This document shows, piece by piece, positions 32,914-41,405 of a stretch of DNA of 60,985 nucleotides. The stretch is taken from IMG/VR virus record IMGVR_UViG_3300048924_000616, positions 1 to 60,985 of that record. One strand, 5' to 3'. The notes below the pieces were generated by a model. The model saw only the letters and a list, made by a program, of their open reading frames with translations, was not told the DNA's origin and did no database searches. How positions within the stretch are numbered: the stretch's first letter is position 1; each line of letters begins with the position of its first letter. Origin of the DNA: a virus. The translations under genes were made by a program, and so were the position numbers.

Positions 32914-34856
32914 ATCTCGACGAAACCTCTTGTTCGATAAATTGATGCAGCGCTTGGCACTGGAGCACCGTCCAGTGCCGCCCCTACAGCCATCGCACTT
33001 GCCACGGCCGGGTCGATACGCACAGTGCTCTTCTTCTTTGAGAACCATTGATTGCCCATAAGCGGGTCAGTTTCGATCGCGACACCCATAAGTGCACCGA
33101 GCAGGACTGGAGATCTACGCATGCGAATGCGCTCCTCCAAAATCAGCGTCTCCAACGAAGAAACAGAACCGGGCATCCACAATCCAAGTGGAGGCTCAAT
33201 GCCTGCGTCTTTCGCTGCCTGAACCTTGTCTTCGTCTGGTTTTGCGCGCTTTTTTCCGCCCTGCGGATGTGCAACCGTTTTTAACTCGACGCCGTAATCG
33301 TCGAGCTCTTGCTCAAATTTGTCATAAGCGTAGCGGTCAAATGCCAACACGCCCACGCCATGCTCGGTGTTGAGGCGAGCGAATAAAGCAGCAACATGAT
33401 CGTATCGTACACGAGCGCCCTCCGGAGCATGGATGTATGGCCATTTGGTGCCGGGATAGAATGTTTCGTTCCACAGACGGTACGGGACGTGATCCTGTTT
33501 CGACCGCTCATCCATTGTGTCGCGGGGTGTCCACGCTTCAATCCACAAGTCGTAGGTTGGAAGATCAACCTCGGAGCCATCCTCACGCTTCACGCACTTG
33601 GTGCCTGTTTCGACAACAAACGCGGCCGCGGTCAAATCTTTCGCGCCTGACAAATCCAAACCGGCTGAAGTGATCTTCTTGCCTTTGTGTTCTTCGTACG
33701 GATCAAAGTCTGCCATCACTTTCTCAAGGATGGGTCGTGGTATCCACGCAGTGTCAGCCTCGGTCCAAACACAGAAGTGAAGACGAAGAATACCGTTTCT
33801 CTTCGACGGGATGTCTTTTGCTTGGTTCACGACCCCAGCAAGGTAGTCGTGTTTAAGAGTGACCCCGAAAAGAGGATTGGCTTTCTGCCAACAGGTCGGA
33901 TCCGTAAAGGGATCGTCGTTTTTATCTAGGGCGCACACGTACGAAAACGTCGTGTCGTCGATAGGCTCACCGACATAAGAAAAATCATCGTCAGGCGTCT
34001 GAGTACCGGCCGCGACTTTAACCGCGTGTTGATGCTCATCCCAGCAAATGCTGTTCCTGTCCGAACCAGAGTTCGTAATCATGAAAAGCAGCGGCTGACG
34101 ACGGAACTTAAATCCGCGCTCAAGCATCTCAATGACCTTGCCATCTGGATGCTCGTGAATTTCATCGCAAAGTGCGATGTATGGTCTTGGGCCTGAATGC
34201 GCACCTTCACGCGAAATAGGCCTGAAAAACGAACGCTTTTTTAAGTAGGATAGGTTCCAGACAGGATTGCCACCCGATGGCGTCAACTTCGCCTTTAGAG
34301 ACGGCGACTGTTCGTACATCGCGACAGCATCACGAAACAGCACGAATGCCTGATCCTTGTTTGCCGCTGCTGCATATATCTCAGCTGCGGCCTCACCATC
34401 AGAAGTCAGGCAATAATGGCCAATCCCAGCGGCAAGAGGAGACTTGCCATTTCCTTTACCCTCTTCGATGTAAGCGCGACGAAACCGTCGCAAGATAGCG
34501 CCGTCGGATTCAACGCGCTTCCAACCGAATATGGAGCCAATTTTGAATTGCTGTGAAATGTGGGGGTTAAACGGCCTGCCTTCAAACTGACCGCCATTTA
34601 AACGAAGCACCGCAGGGAAAAATCTAAGAACCCGGCTCGCTGCTTCTGGATCCCAGTGAATGCCCCGCTTTGGACCATTAAGTCGATCATCTCTATGTCG
34701 ACGGCATGCATTTCTTACGTGAGGGCCAGCGACTATATCGCCGTTGATCACTTTTTCCGCATACTCGTCTACTGGTCCAGTTGGGTATTTTGGGTTGAAA
34801 TGTTGGGGAATATTAGTCGTCGAAGAACTCGTCAGCCGGGTCTTTTTTATCGCCAT
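32910..34856 (-). CDS. terL: Terminase large subunit
   Basis: A 648-residue TerL of the Terminase_1 type. The ATPase domain shows a Walker A-like EEGKGNGKSPLAAG (about residue 135) and Walker B IALCDEIHEH (about 235). The nuclease half contains GLDLSGAKDLTA (first acidic residue) and GVLAFDRYAYDKFEQEL. It packages and cuts phage DNA at the portal. Start at 34856 (TGGAG upstream) overlaps the small subunit by 44 nt; a longer start at 34883 is possible. Confidence 0.88.
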   Translation of the reverse strand: MAIKKTRLTSSSTTNIPQHFNPKYPTGPVDEYAEKVINGDIVAGPHVRNACRRHRDDRLNGPKRGIHWDPEAASRVLRFFPAVLRLNGGQFEGRPFNPHISQQFKIGSIFGWKRVESDGAILRRFRRAYIEEGKGNGKSPLAAGIGHYCLTSDGEAAAEIYAAAANKDQAFVLFRDAVAMYEQSPSLKAKLTPSGGNPVWNLSYLKKRSFFRPISREGAHSGPRPYIALCDEIHEHPDGKVIEMLERGFKFRRQPLLFMITNSGSDRNSICWDEHQHAVKVAAGTQTPDDDFSYVGEPIDDTTFSYVCALDKNDDPFTDPTCWQKANPLFGVTLKHDYLAGVVNQAKDIPSKRNGILRLHFCVWTEADTAWIPRPILEKVMADFDPYEEHKGKKITSAGLDLSGAKDLTAAAFVVETGTKCVKREDGSEVDLPTYDLWIEAWTPRDTMDERSKQDHVPYRLWNETFYPGTKWPYIHAPEGARVRYDHVAALFARLNTEHGVGVLAFDRYAYDKFEQELDDYGVELKTVAHPQGGKKRAKPDEDKVQAAKDAGIEPPLGLWMPGSVSSLETLILEERIRMRRSPVLLGALMGVAIETDPLMGNQWFSKKKSTVRIDPAVASAMAVGAALDGAPVPSAASIYRTRGFVEI

Positions 34857-35199
34857 CGGATTTCGCTCCAGCCTTGCTGGCATCCGCCGGCGTTGCGCCC
34901 ATTTGCCCGTAGCACTGGCGGAGAAGGTTCATCGCCTGAACGCCGACGTCATCACCCTTCATCATTCTTCCGCGGATGTTTGCCGCGATCGCCAAATGCC
35001 CCCTATGGCTCCAATTCAGCCAAGGCACCTCAGATGCAATTTCTCGCCAGGCCTGCTGGCCATGGTCATTCAGCCACTCAAAAGGCTCCCCGACGCCATC
35101 CTCTACCGTCGGCTCGCCTCTGTTTTGAAACTTGGTTTTTTGTTTATCGGCATGGCCAGTGATTTCAGCCTTCGCCTTTGGCGTGCGCGGCCGTGCCAT
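34813..35199 (-). CDS. terS: Terminase small subunit (P27-like)
   Basis: A 128-residue protein resembling P27-type small terminases: basic N-terminus, EPFEWLNDHGQQAWREIA helix, SHRGHLAIAANIRGR and a helical LLRQCYGQMG segment, then an acidic disordered tail. It recognises packaging sites and feeds DNA to TerL. Position before TerL agrees. Confidence 0.75.
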   Translation of the reverse strand: MARPRTPKAKAEITGHADKQKTKFQNRGEPTVEDGVGEPFEWLNDHGQQAWREIASEVPWLNWSHRGHLAIAANIRGRMMKGDDVGVQAMNLLRQCYGQMGATPADASKAGAKSDGDKKDPADEFFDD

Positions 35200-35302
35200 G
35201 CCCTACCCTCAACATTTGAATTGAAAAAATGCGTACGAATGCCCCTCGCCGGTCCCTGATAATCGCGATCGATAGGGATCAGACCACCCCCGGTGGCCTG
35301 CC

Positions 35303-35611
35303 TCACAGCGGCCACCCATCTGCACCGTAGAAAACGGCAGTCTTGCCGTGGTCCTCCAGCTGGCCACGCGAGGCATGGCACCGCTTACATGTGCTAATGA
35401 AAGGTCCAGACCAAAACTTCGTGATGTTGCCCTTGTGACCGCCATCACTGTGATGCACTTCCGTCGCCTCAGTAACTTCATCGCGCTCGAGACACCATTC
35501 ACACAAAGGGTGTTCCGCCAATTGTCGAAGCCGAAGCCTCGACCATCGTGCGGTATGATATAGGCGACGATATAGCGCCGCCTCGGCTGAGCGTCCGTAT
35601 GGCTTGGGCAT
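35303..35611 (-). CDS. HNH endonuclease
   Basis: A 102-residue HNH nuclease. CEWC and CKRCH provide two zinc-binding Cys pairs around the EVHHSDGGHKGN catalytic His-Asn core. HNH genes beside the terminase are common in HK97-like phages, where they help cohesive-end cutting and packaging. Start at 35611 chosen from AGAGG upstream and the usual family length. Confidence 0.85.
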   Translation of the reverse strand: MPKPYGRSAEAALYRRLYHTARWSRLRLRQLAEHPLCEWCLERDEVTEATEVHHSDGGHKGNITKFWSGPFISTCKRCHASRGQLEDHGKTAVFYGADGWPL

Positions 35612-35706
35612 TGGTGTTGCCTCTAAATGCAAAAACGGCCCGCTCAACCAACCAAGGGAACGGGCCGCACGATCACCATGCAAGCGGAGGAGAACGCGCA
35701 TGGGAT

Positions 35707-35783
35707 TGGTTGCGGAGGTGAGATTTGAACTCACGGCCTCCAGCTTATGAGGCTGGCGAGCTACCGGACTGCTCTACTCCACG
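35707..35783 (-). tRNA. tRNA-Met(CAT), initiator-like
   Basis: A 77-nt cloverleaf with encoded CCA: acceptor CGTGGAG/CTCCGCA, D-stem GAGC/GCTC, anticodon loop CTCATAA, variable loop AGGCC, T-stem GTGAG/CTCAC with loop TTCAAAT. The C1-A72 mismatch and A11-T24 pair are initiator features, but the anticodon stem (CCAGC/GCTGG) lacks the three consecutive G:C pairs of tRNA-fMet. It stands alone just upstream of the HNH gene. Confidence 0.88.
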
Positions 35784-35995
35784 ATAAAGGATCCCGACCA
35801 GCAACCACGCGTCCGTGGTGCACGCCTGTTAATTCAGGGCCAAGCTTGCAAGCAGAGGATTGGGTCGGCCATTTGGATAGTTAGCCCCGGCTCATCGCTG
35901 GCCGAGGCTCTGTCGCAACATCTGTGCGCCCAGAAAGGTGCGGGGCTTCTCAACCCCTTCACCTATACAGGTGGTGAGAACGTCTTTTTCCTACC

Positions 35996-36931
35996 CTATG
36001 CAGCGTATTTCTTTATCGCAGCCATCAGATTGTCATTTGCAGCAATCAATGCCCGCCTTCCTCCCTTCTTCTTGTCTGCATACTGCCTAGACTGGCCAAC
36101 CGCCTCTCCAACTTCTGCAAATGTCTTGGCGGTCTTAGCCGCTTCGATCACTGCCCTGTCTTTTTTGCTAAGGCTGTCTACCCAATGAAACCACTCCTTG
36201 CGATCTTCTCTTAGCGTTGCGATGTCGGACCATGCTTGTGAACCACTACTGCCGGTACAAACCTTCACCAAGCCAGGAAAAAGTTGAGCAAGGTTAGCAG
36301 GTGACGCGGGAAAACCATCCGGTATCAGTGTGACGTTCGGCATATTCTTGGTTCCGGCAATCGCATCTGCGAGCCACTGCCGTTCTTCTGCTTTCGTTTT
36401 TGGGCCGGTTCTGTCTTTGCGCTTTGTGCGCTTCACAGGTTTTGGATGTATCGCGCTGAACAATCCAGCGGGCCGAAAGTCTGTTTCCTTTCCAGAGAAG
36501 TAGTTTTTCGTGCTTGTGGCATCCTCTGGATTGTCATCGCCTCCACGCTGCACACGTTCCTTGTCGGTAGTTCCAAGCATGCCACCGGCAGGAACAACGA
36601 ACTGATGGACAACAACCTCACCGTCCACTGTAACCTTGTACCCCTGCTCGGTCTGAGTGCCGTCACTGAACCGGAGCGAACCCCATCGAATTGTCAGGCC
36701 TTGATCGTTTTTGATCTCTTCGAAGTTCTCGACCTGTCGCATAATTTCGCCGGTCGATGGCGAAATATCCCATAGCTTATCCATCTTCATCCCCTCGACA
36801 TCCTCGGGGTTGTTGTCGTTAGCGACAGTAGTCGACCAGTTCGTCTGCAATGGCTCTGGTATATGATCAGGCTCTGTCACAGCGCGACGGATGGCGGCCA
36901 ACTGCTCACCAAGAGATGCGTGTCTTGTCAT
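35996..36931 (-). CDS. Hypothetical protein with two ANDN peptides (311 aa)
   Basis: A 311-residue protein that I do not recognise. The N-terminal 40 residues contain VANDNN. A beta-rich domain (about 60-125) is followed by a disordered basic stretch (PVKRTKRKDRTG) and a helical C-terminal part including a helix-turn-helix-like TFAEVGEAVGQSRQYADK. It ends AANDNLMAAIKKYAA, very like an alphaproteobacterial tmRNA tag. The HTH and the place between tRNA and nuclease suggest DNA binding, perhaps regulation; unproven. The 212 bp before the tRNA hold only a short CACCTATACAGGTG palindrome. Confidence 0.6.
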   Translation of the reverse strand: MTRHASLGEQLAAIRRAVTEPDHIPEPLQTNWSTTVANDNNPEDVEGMKMDKLWDISPSTGEIMRQVENFEEIKNDQGLTIRWGSLRFSDGTQTEQGYKVTVDGEVVVHQFVVPAGGMLGTTDKERVQRGGDDNPEDATSTKNYFSGKETDFRPAGLFSAIHPKPVKRTKRKDRTGPKTKAEERQWLADAIAGTKNMPNVTLIPDGFPASPANLAQLFPGLVKVCTGSSGSQAWSDIATLREDRKEWFHWVDSLSKKDRAVIEAAKTAKTFAEVGEAVGQSRQYADKKKGGRRALIAANDNLMAAIKKYAA

Positions 36932-36962
36932 GCGTCAATCCCCTTAATCTTCATGTCGCCTC

Positions 36963-37442
36963 CTATCGTGGTGATGCTGGATTGTTGTCGTTATCGGCTA
37001 GCCATTGTCTGACGAGTGTCACAGCCTTTGACGCAGCCTCATGTGTTGAGGTGAAGCGCACGACTTCAACAGGATGGCCTAGTCTTGCGAGAGATGCATG
37101 ACGCACAACTTGAGCCGGAGACAACCGACCTTTGCCGACCTTGTTTTCAATCATCCGCAGTTTGCCGCCGGTGATGTATATCCGCAGATCCGCCTCGCCA
37201 GGTGTGAGACCTGTAGCAACTGCGTCGGCTTGTGCGCGTGGTCCGCGCTTGGCGCTGTTCATATCACCAGCCAACAAGAACTGGCGGCCGTATTCTGGAA
37301 GTGCCCGCAGCGCTCTTACTTGGGCGGCCTGTCCTTCGCTTTCCTTGATCGGTGCGTCAGCGACCGTAACCTTGCCGCTAGTGCTGGTGCGAATAACGAC
37401 ACGCTTTCCGTCAATGCGGGTGGTCTGCTGTGACTTGCGCAT
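36963..37442 (-). CDS. VRR-NUC-type PD-(D/E)XK nuclease
   Basis: A 159-residue protein. After a variable N-terminus come GPRAQADAVATGLTPGEADL, RMIENKVGKGRLS and AQVVRHASLARLGHPVEVVR, giving the D...E-x-K site and conserved Q of VRR-NUC nucleases. The family cuts branched or single-stranded DNA. The C-terminus carries NDNN. Strong SD (AAGGAGGG). Confidence 0.75.
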   Translation of the reverse strand: MRKSQQTTRIDGKRVVIRTSTSGKVTVADAPIKESEGQAAQVRALRALPEYGRQFLLAGDMNSAKRGPRAQADAVATGLTPGEADLRIYITGGKLRMIENKVGKGRLSPAQVVRHASLARLGHPVEVVRFTSTHEAASKAVTLVRQWLADNDNNPASPR

Positions 37443-37523
37443 GAACCCTCCTTGGTCATGAGGGTAATATTAGGAAACTGGAGCAAAACGTCTTGTGGTG
37501 TAGCGAAATAAATTTTGGCGACA

Positions 37524-37551
37524 CAAAAAAGCCCAGCGAGATGCAGGGCTT
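37524..37551 (-). terminator. Leftward terminator
   Basis: Leftward AAGCCC, 11-nt loop, GGGCTT followed by a T run; ends the small gene at 37579-37758 and insulates the nuclease gene. Confidence 0.8.
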
Positions 37552-37578
37552 CCAAGTACTCATCTGTGGAGCAAGATG

Positions 37579-37758
37579 TCAGTTCTTTGAAACGGAAACT
37601 GGCTTTACTCTTTTTTGCGGCCACCGCTTCAGGAACTTGTCAATTCTGGACCTGTCACCACTGAACTGCTCCATCACACCCACCGCCACCTGCAGGCTAA
37701 CAGCATATTGCTGTTGTAGCTGTTCGACGGTGTAGGGCTCAATCTTGCTATCGGGCAT
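37579..37758 (-). CDS. Small hypothetical protein (59 aa)
   Basis: A 59-residue protein with an acidic helical N-terminal half (VEQLQQQYAVSLQVAVGVME) and a basic C-terminus. The second of two close ATGs is chosen because AAGGAG lies 7 nt before it. It resembles small adaptor-like proteins, but no family is recognised. The same frame continues open upstream without an SD and is not considered coding. Confidence 0.6.
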   Translation of the reverse strand: MPDSKIEPYTVEQLQQQYAVSLQVAVGVMEQFSGDRSRIDKFLKRWPQKRVKPVSVSKN

Positions 37759-37963
37759 TTGCATTCTCCTTAAGTCAGCAAACGCGATTGGGCCAGCGCT
37801 GGTTCCAAGTTGTATTTCACCTGCCCATTTGCACAGTGGTATTTGCTCTTTCCAGAAGATAGCAGTTTGTGCCTCAACGACTTTTGAGATGCGAGCACTT
37901 TCAACCACTCTGCGGGGAATGGCGTTTCTGTACGCCTTCCCCTCTGTAAGAGGGGCAAAGACC

Positions 37964-38113
37964 GGGAATACGGGAACGTCAATGAATTCAGATATTTGCA
38001 CCATTTCCAAAGCCACCGGGAACGCCGGGAATGGGAACGTGTTTTCGTGCAATATCAACAACTTACCATTCCCATTCCCATGGGAATGGCCATTTCTGAA
38101 ATTTCCGGGAACG
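37964..38113. repeat. Cluster of nine GGGAAYG boxes with a 16-bp palindrome
   Basis: Within 150 bp there are nine 7-mers matching GGGAA(T/C)(G/A) in both orientations (37964, 37972, 38018, 38027, 38033, 38067, 38073, 38082, 38107), including the perfect palindrome CATTCCCATGGGAATG at 38073-38088. The wider gap 37759-38356 has no convincing gene. It could be an operator or iteron-like array controlling the cargo island or replication. Confidence 0.55.
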
Positions 38114-38356
38114 CGTTTGCGTCGATCGAGCCGACCTGCGTGCGAGGCAAAATTATAGGTCTTCAGCAAAATGTATTTCGCTATTATAGCAGTTTGAACC
38201 GCACATTTGATAGGCATGGTCGCGTGCTGCAGCACCGCCTATCTGTGATCTTTAGCGCCAACTAACAATTGTGCACAACTGTATTTGGATACTTGGCAAG
38301 CAATATCAAAAGTTTAATTATCAGACACTAAAGCAATTCATGGGGGAGAACCTACG

Positions 38357-39661
38357 ATTAGTGTCTCGACCGATTTCACATCTTTTTTTCAGAACATTTC
38401 CATCGACAATGCAGATACAATTTCGTTGCGCTACGGCGAAGTCACTCGAGCGCTGAATCTAGAATTCAGGGGCACTGATAATCGCGTGGCGAACAACCTG
38501 CAGGTCGGCTCGTATGGTAGACATACCGCCATCAGGGGCATATCGGACTTGGACATGCTATATATCATGCCTGCCAGCGCATGGGATGATTACAAGGATG
38601 GCGGTCAATATAAGTTACTTAAACGAGCCGCGGACGCAATCAGATCTCGTTATTCGCGAACGACAGTTTATCCTGACACATTGGTAGTAGTTGTTGAATA
38701 CAGCAACTTCAAAATAGAAGTTCAGCCAGTCTTCGATGATGGTAATGGTCACTACCTGTACCCTTACACACGAAATGGCGGAGCCTGGCGAACAACCAAA
38801 CCCCGTCCTGAGTTGCTGGCCACAGCCGACGTTGATAAGGATAAGAATGGCAATCTAAGACGCCTAGCAAAGCTCACCCGCGCTTGGAAAAATAAACACG
38901 GTGTCGCGATGGGTGGCCTTCTAATCGATACGCTTGCGTACAACTACTTGCGAACCACCGACGAGTTTGATGAGACAAGTTTCGGCGGATGCGCAAATAT
39001 GATCACGGGTTTTCTTGAGTATTTAAGCAATGAACAGGACCACGACAGATACCATGCCCTTGGCAGTGGACAACATGTGAAGGTTCACAAAAAATTCCAG
39101 AAAAAAGCTTTGAAGGGATTAAAGATTGCGCAAGACGCATTAGCTGCAGGCGAGACTGCAAGCGCAAATAACTATTGGCGCGCGCTGTTTGGACGGGCGT
39201 TTCCCGTTGCTCAAACAAATATTGTCGAAAGTGCTTCGGCTAAAAGTGCGTCAAACCCTATGCGCAACGTGGAATTCGTTGAGGATCTATTTCCAGTCGA
39301 TATACGCTACAACATGCGAATAGAGTGTGAGGTTTCCCAATCCGGATTTCGGAGCTTCTTCATGAGAGCCACAAAAGCGACGCGCCTAAGCCGATTTATT
39401 GAAAGGGAAAAAAATCTCCGGTTCTTCATAAGCAGCCATAACATCAAGGGTGATTTCAAAGTTCACTGGAAGGTATTAAATCGAGGCTCTGAAGCTATCA
39501 GAAGAGATATGGTTCGAGGTCAGATTGAACTCGGCACGCCCACGAAAATTGAGCACTCATCATTCCGTGGTGAGCATGTAGTTGACTGCTACGCTGTCCA
39601 GAACGGCGTAGTCATTGCAAAGGACCGCATACACGTTCCGATCACAGAAGAGGCTCAATAA
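38357..39661 (+). CDS. CBASS CD-NTase (SMODS-type nucleotidyltransferase)
   Basis: A cGAS/DncV-like nucleotidyltransferase. The catalytic signature GSYGRHTAIRGISDLD gives GS and the D-x-D metal pair, and a third carboxylate lies in KIEVQPVF. A helical OAS1-type C-terminal region follows, with extra sequence at the end. Such enzymes make cyclic di- or trinucleotides on phage infection. No ATG/GTG/TTG fits the expected N-terminus. TTG at 38426 has no SD and would remove about 23 residues, whereas ATT at 38357 has GGGGGAG 8 nt upstream and gives about 434 residues. Followed by a SLATT effector gene after 1 nt. Confidence 0.8.
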   Translation: MSVSTDFTSFFQNISIDNADTISLRYGEVTRALNLEFRGTDNRVANNLQVGSYGRHTAIRGISDLDMLYIMPASAWDDYKDGGQYKLLKRAADAIRSRYSRTTVYPDTLVVVVEYSNFKIEVQPVFDDGNGHYLYPYTRNGGAWRTTKPRPELLATADVDKDKNGNLRRLAKLTRAWKNKHGVAMGGLLIDTLAYNYLRTTDEFDETSFGGCANMITGFLEYLSNEQDHDRYHALGSGQHVKVHKKFQKKALKGLKIAQDALAAGETASANNYWRALFGRAFPVAQTNIVESASAKSASNPMRNVEFVEDLFPVDIRYNMRIECEVSQSGFRSFFMRATKATRLSRFIEREKNLRFFISSHNIKGDFKVHWKVLNRGSEAIRRDMVRGQIELGTPTKIEHSSFRGEHVVDCYAVQNGVVIAKDRIHVPITEEAQ

Positions 39662-39662
39662 C

Positions 39663-40256
39663 ATGGGTAAGGACGAGTTGCTCAAAACAATTGCTGAAAC
39701 CGGTTACAATATCGGCTTCGGTGCTAGAAAAACGTTTGCCACCCTAGATATCGCAGAAAAAGGCCCTGGCTGGATTGGGCTGATTTCATTCGCTCTCGGA
39801 ACATTTGCACTATTCGTCGACGAATTGTCGGCGAAGATTCCCTCTGCGATCCTGTTAATCGCTGGTGTCGCATCGCTTTACATGGGTTTCTATCGAGCAA
39901 GCGACTACGAACCGACGGCTAAACACCTGCTAAGACTGCAGAACAAACTGAGAGACCTTTATCGTTCCGTGAAAGATGGCGCAAATCTGACACAATCGCA
40001 AGACGAGCTACAGCTGATCGAGCAAGAGTTTCACTCAATCACAGTGAGCAAACAGATTTTCTTAAGCGACTGGTATGCTCATTACAAATTCTTTGCCCAG
40101 ACGCAAATCGGCTGGATGGATGAGCAACTCGATTTCAAGTTCTGGAGGGATATGATACCTCTATCAGCTAAGATAGTTATCATATCTTTGATGGTTGGGT
40201 TACTCGCAGCCTTTGCGCATTATCTTGTGAAAAATAACTTCAGTCTCATGTGCTAA
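39663..40256 (+). CDS. SLATT-domain membrane effector
   Basis: A 197-residue protein with two close membrane spans (about residues 35-53 and 57-75), a cytoplasmic helical region of about 85 residues and a third span near the C-terminus (about 167-188). This is the layout of SLATT proteins, which pair with CD-NTases and are thought to form membrane pores when a cyclic nucleotide is made. Start follows the CD-NTase stop by 1 nt, so the two are one operon. The effector assignment is inferred from architecture and context. Confidence 0.75.
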   Translation: MGKDELLKTIAETGYNIGFGARKTFATLDIAEKGPGWIGLISFALGTFALFVDELSAKIPSAILLIAGVASLYMGFYRASDYEPTAKHLLRLQNKLRDLYRSVKDGANLTQSQDELQLIEQEFHSITVSKQIFLSDWYAHYKFFAQTQIGWMDEQLDFKFWRDMIPLSAKIVIISLMVGLLAAFAHYLVKNNFSLMC

Positions 40257-40262
40257 ACAAAA

Positions 40263-40290
40263 AAGGCCGGTGCGATACCACACCGACCTT
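40263..40290 (-). terminator. Hairpin after the SLATT gene, strongest leftward
   Basis: AAGGCCGGTG/CACCGACCTT (one mismatch, 8-nt loop). Leftward it is followed by six T (good terminator); rightward by CTTGTC (weak). Rightward readthrough from the CBASS pair into the EEP pair is therefore possible. The rest of 40291-40529 shows no gene. Confidence 0.65.
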
Positions 40291-40529
40291 CTTGTCGCTG
40301 TTCATCTTCTGACGTGCAGTGTGAAAGCTACTTGAACTTGTCAATACCTAGAGGCTGGCTTAGTTTCCTTAAGTGATTGAATTTGCTCCGTTATGGGGAT
40401 TCCCATTTCGTCTAGAACAAGGACAATGCAAACTCAGAATAAAAAGCAATAGGCCCAAAACTACTTGCTCGCGTATTTCGATGATTTGATACATGGTTCA
40501 GCAACAAATACATCTATAGTGGACTTATA

Positions 40530-41405
40530 ATGAAATTGAGAATTTGTTGGTGGAATACTGGCCTGTCGCCGCCGATAGGAGTAGCGAACGATCCAGGTCA
40601 TTTGCTGGAAGTTATCGAAAAGTTGAAGATTTTGCAAAATTCTGATGTCGACCTATTTTGCTTGGGAGAGGTGAACGAGGAAGCAATAGCGGATATATCC
40701 AATTCACCGAATTTCGCAGACTACGTTTTTTTAGACCGAGCTAAAGACGGCGCAACCAGATACAATATGTCTTTCGGCTTCAAGAAAAATAGTATGCGAC
40801 TGGAAAACTTTGTATTCATTGCGGAGCGCATCAGTACACAAAAAAGAAAGATAGCTCAGAGCTTCGATCTCGTATTGAAGGATAACTCCAGTTTTCGCTT
40901 GTTTGCAGTCCATTGGCCAAGCAGGCTATACGCACCAGAAACAGCGAACACTAGATCTTATATCGGAGTTATACTCAGAAGCCTCATCAATGATGAGATC
41001 GAGCAATCACCTGACGCGAAGATTATTTTGTTAGGTGATTTTAATGATGAACCATTTAATGAAGCAATCCATGGCACACTAAGTGCGTCGAGGGATCCGG
41101 AATTTGTGAAGATTAACAATTATCTTCTCTACAACCCCTTCTGGAAGAAGATGTCGCCATCTACCAATGGAACAGCTGACCGCGTCATGTGTGGGTCTTA
41201 CTATTATCAATCAGGCACCACTCATAAATGGTTTGTTTTTGATCAAGCCCTTGTTTCCTCATCCTTGCTGAGAGGCTCGGATTGGAATCTAATTGAAGAT
41301 GAAACAGACATCTGGCCAGACGGAAATCAGTTTGGCGTCGGACCGCAGATGAGCAAAACCATCGATCATCTGCCCATCATCGTCACAATAGGAAAATTGA
41401 AATGA
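40530..41405 (+). CDS. EEP-family nuclease/phosphatase
   Basis: A 291-residue endonuclease/exonuclease/phosphatase domain with all core residues: N9 (WWNTG), E47 (LGEVNE), H128 (VHWPSR), D170 and N172 (LLGDFNDEP), a D in FDQALVS and the terminal D279-H280. These Mg-dependent enzymes cut DNA or RNA, or hydrolyse phosphate esters. Codon use and AT-richness match the CBASS genes rather than the phage. The stop overlaps the start of the next gene (ATGA), making a coupled pair. Confidence 0.8.
   Translation: MKLRICWWNTGLSPPIGVANDPGHLLEVIEKLKILQNSDVDLFCLGEVNEEAIADISNSPNFADYVFLDRAKDGATRYNMSFGFKKNSMRLENFVFIAERISTQKRKIAQSFDLVLKDNSSFRLFAVHWPSRLYAPETANTRSYIGVILRSLINDEIEQSPDAKIILLGDFNDEPFNEAIHGTLSASRDPEFVKINNYLLYNPFWKKMSPSTNGTADRVMCGSYYYQSGTTHKWFVFDQALVSSSLLRGSDWNLIEDETDIWPDGNQFGVGPQMSKTIDHLPIIVTIGKLK

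Noticed and set aside
35707-35783. tRNA as a prophage attachment-site scar
   Set aside because: The tRNA is complete and lies inside phage genes far from any integrase; a phage-encoded tRNA is simpler.
37765-38235. Upstream extension of the small leftward gene to about 218 codons
   Set aside because: The strong SD and ATG at 37758 mark the start. The extension crosses the GGGAAYG cluster and gives low-complexity sequence (NGHSHGNGNG).
40440-40529. Sigma70 promoter directly before the EEP gene
   Set aside because: TATAAT occurs at the start codon and TTGATA further up, but no -35/-10 pair has acceptable spacing, so I did not annotate one.
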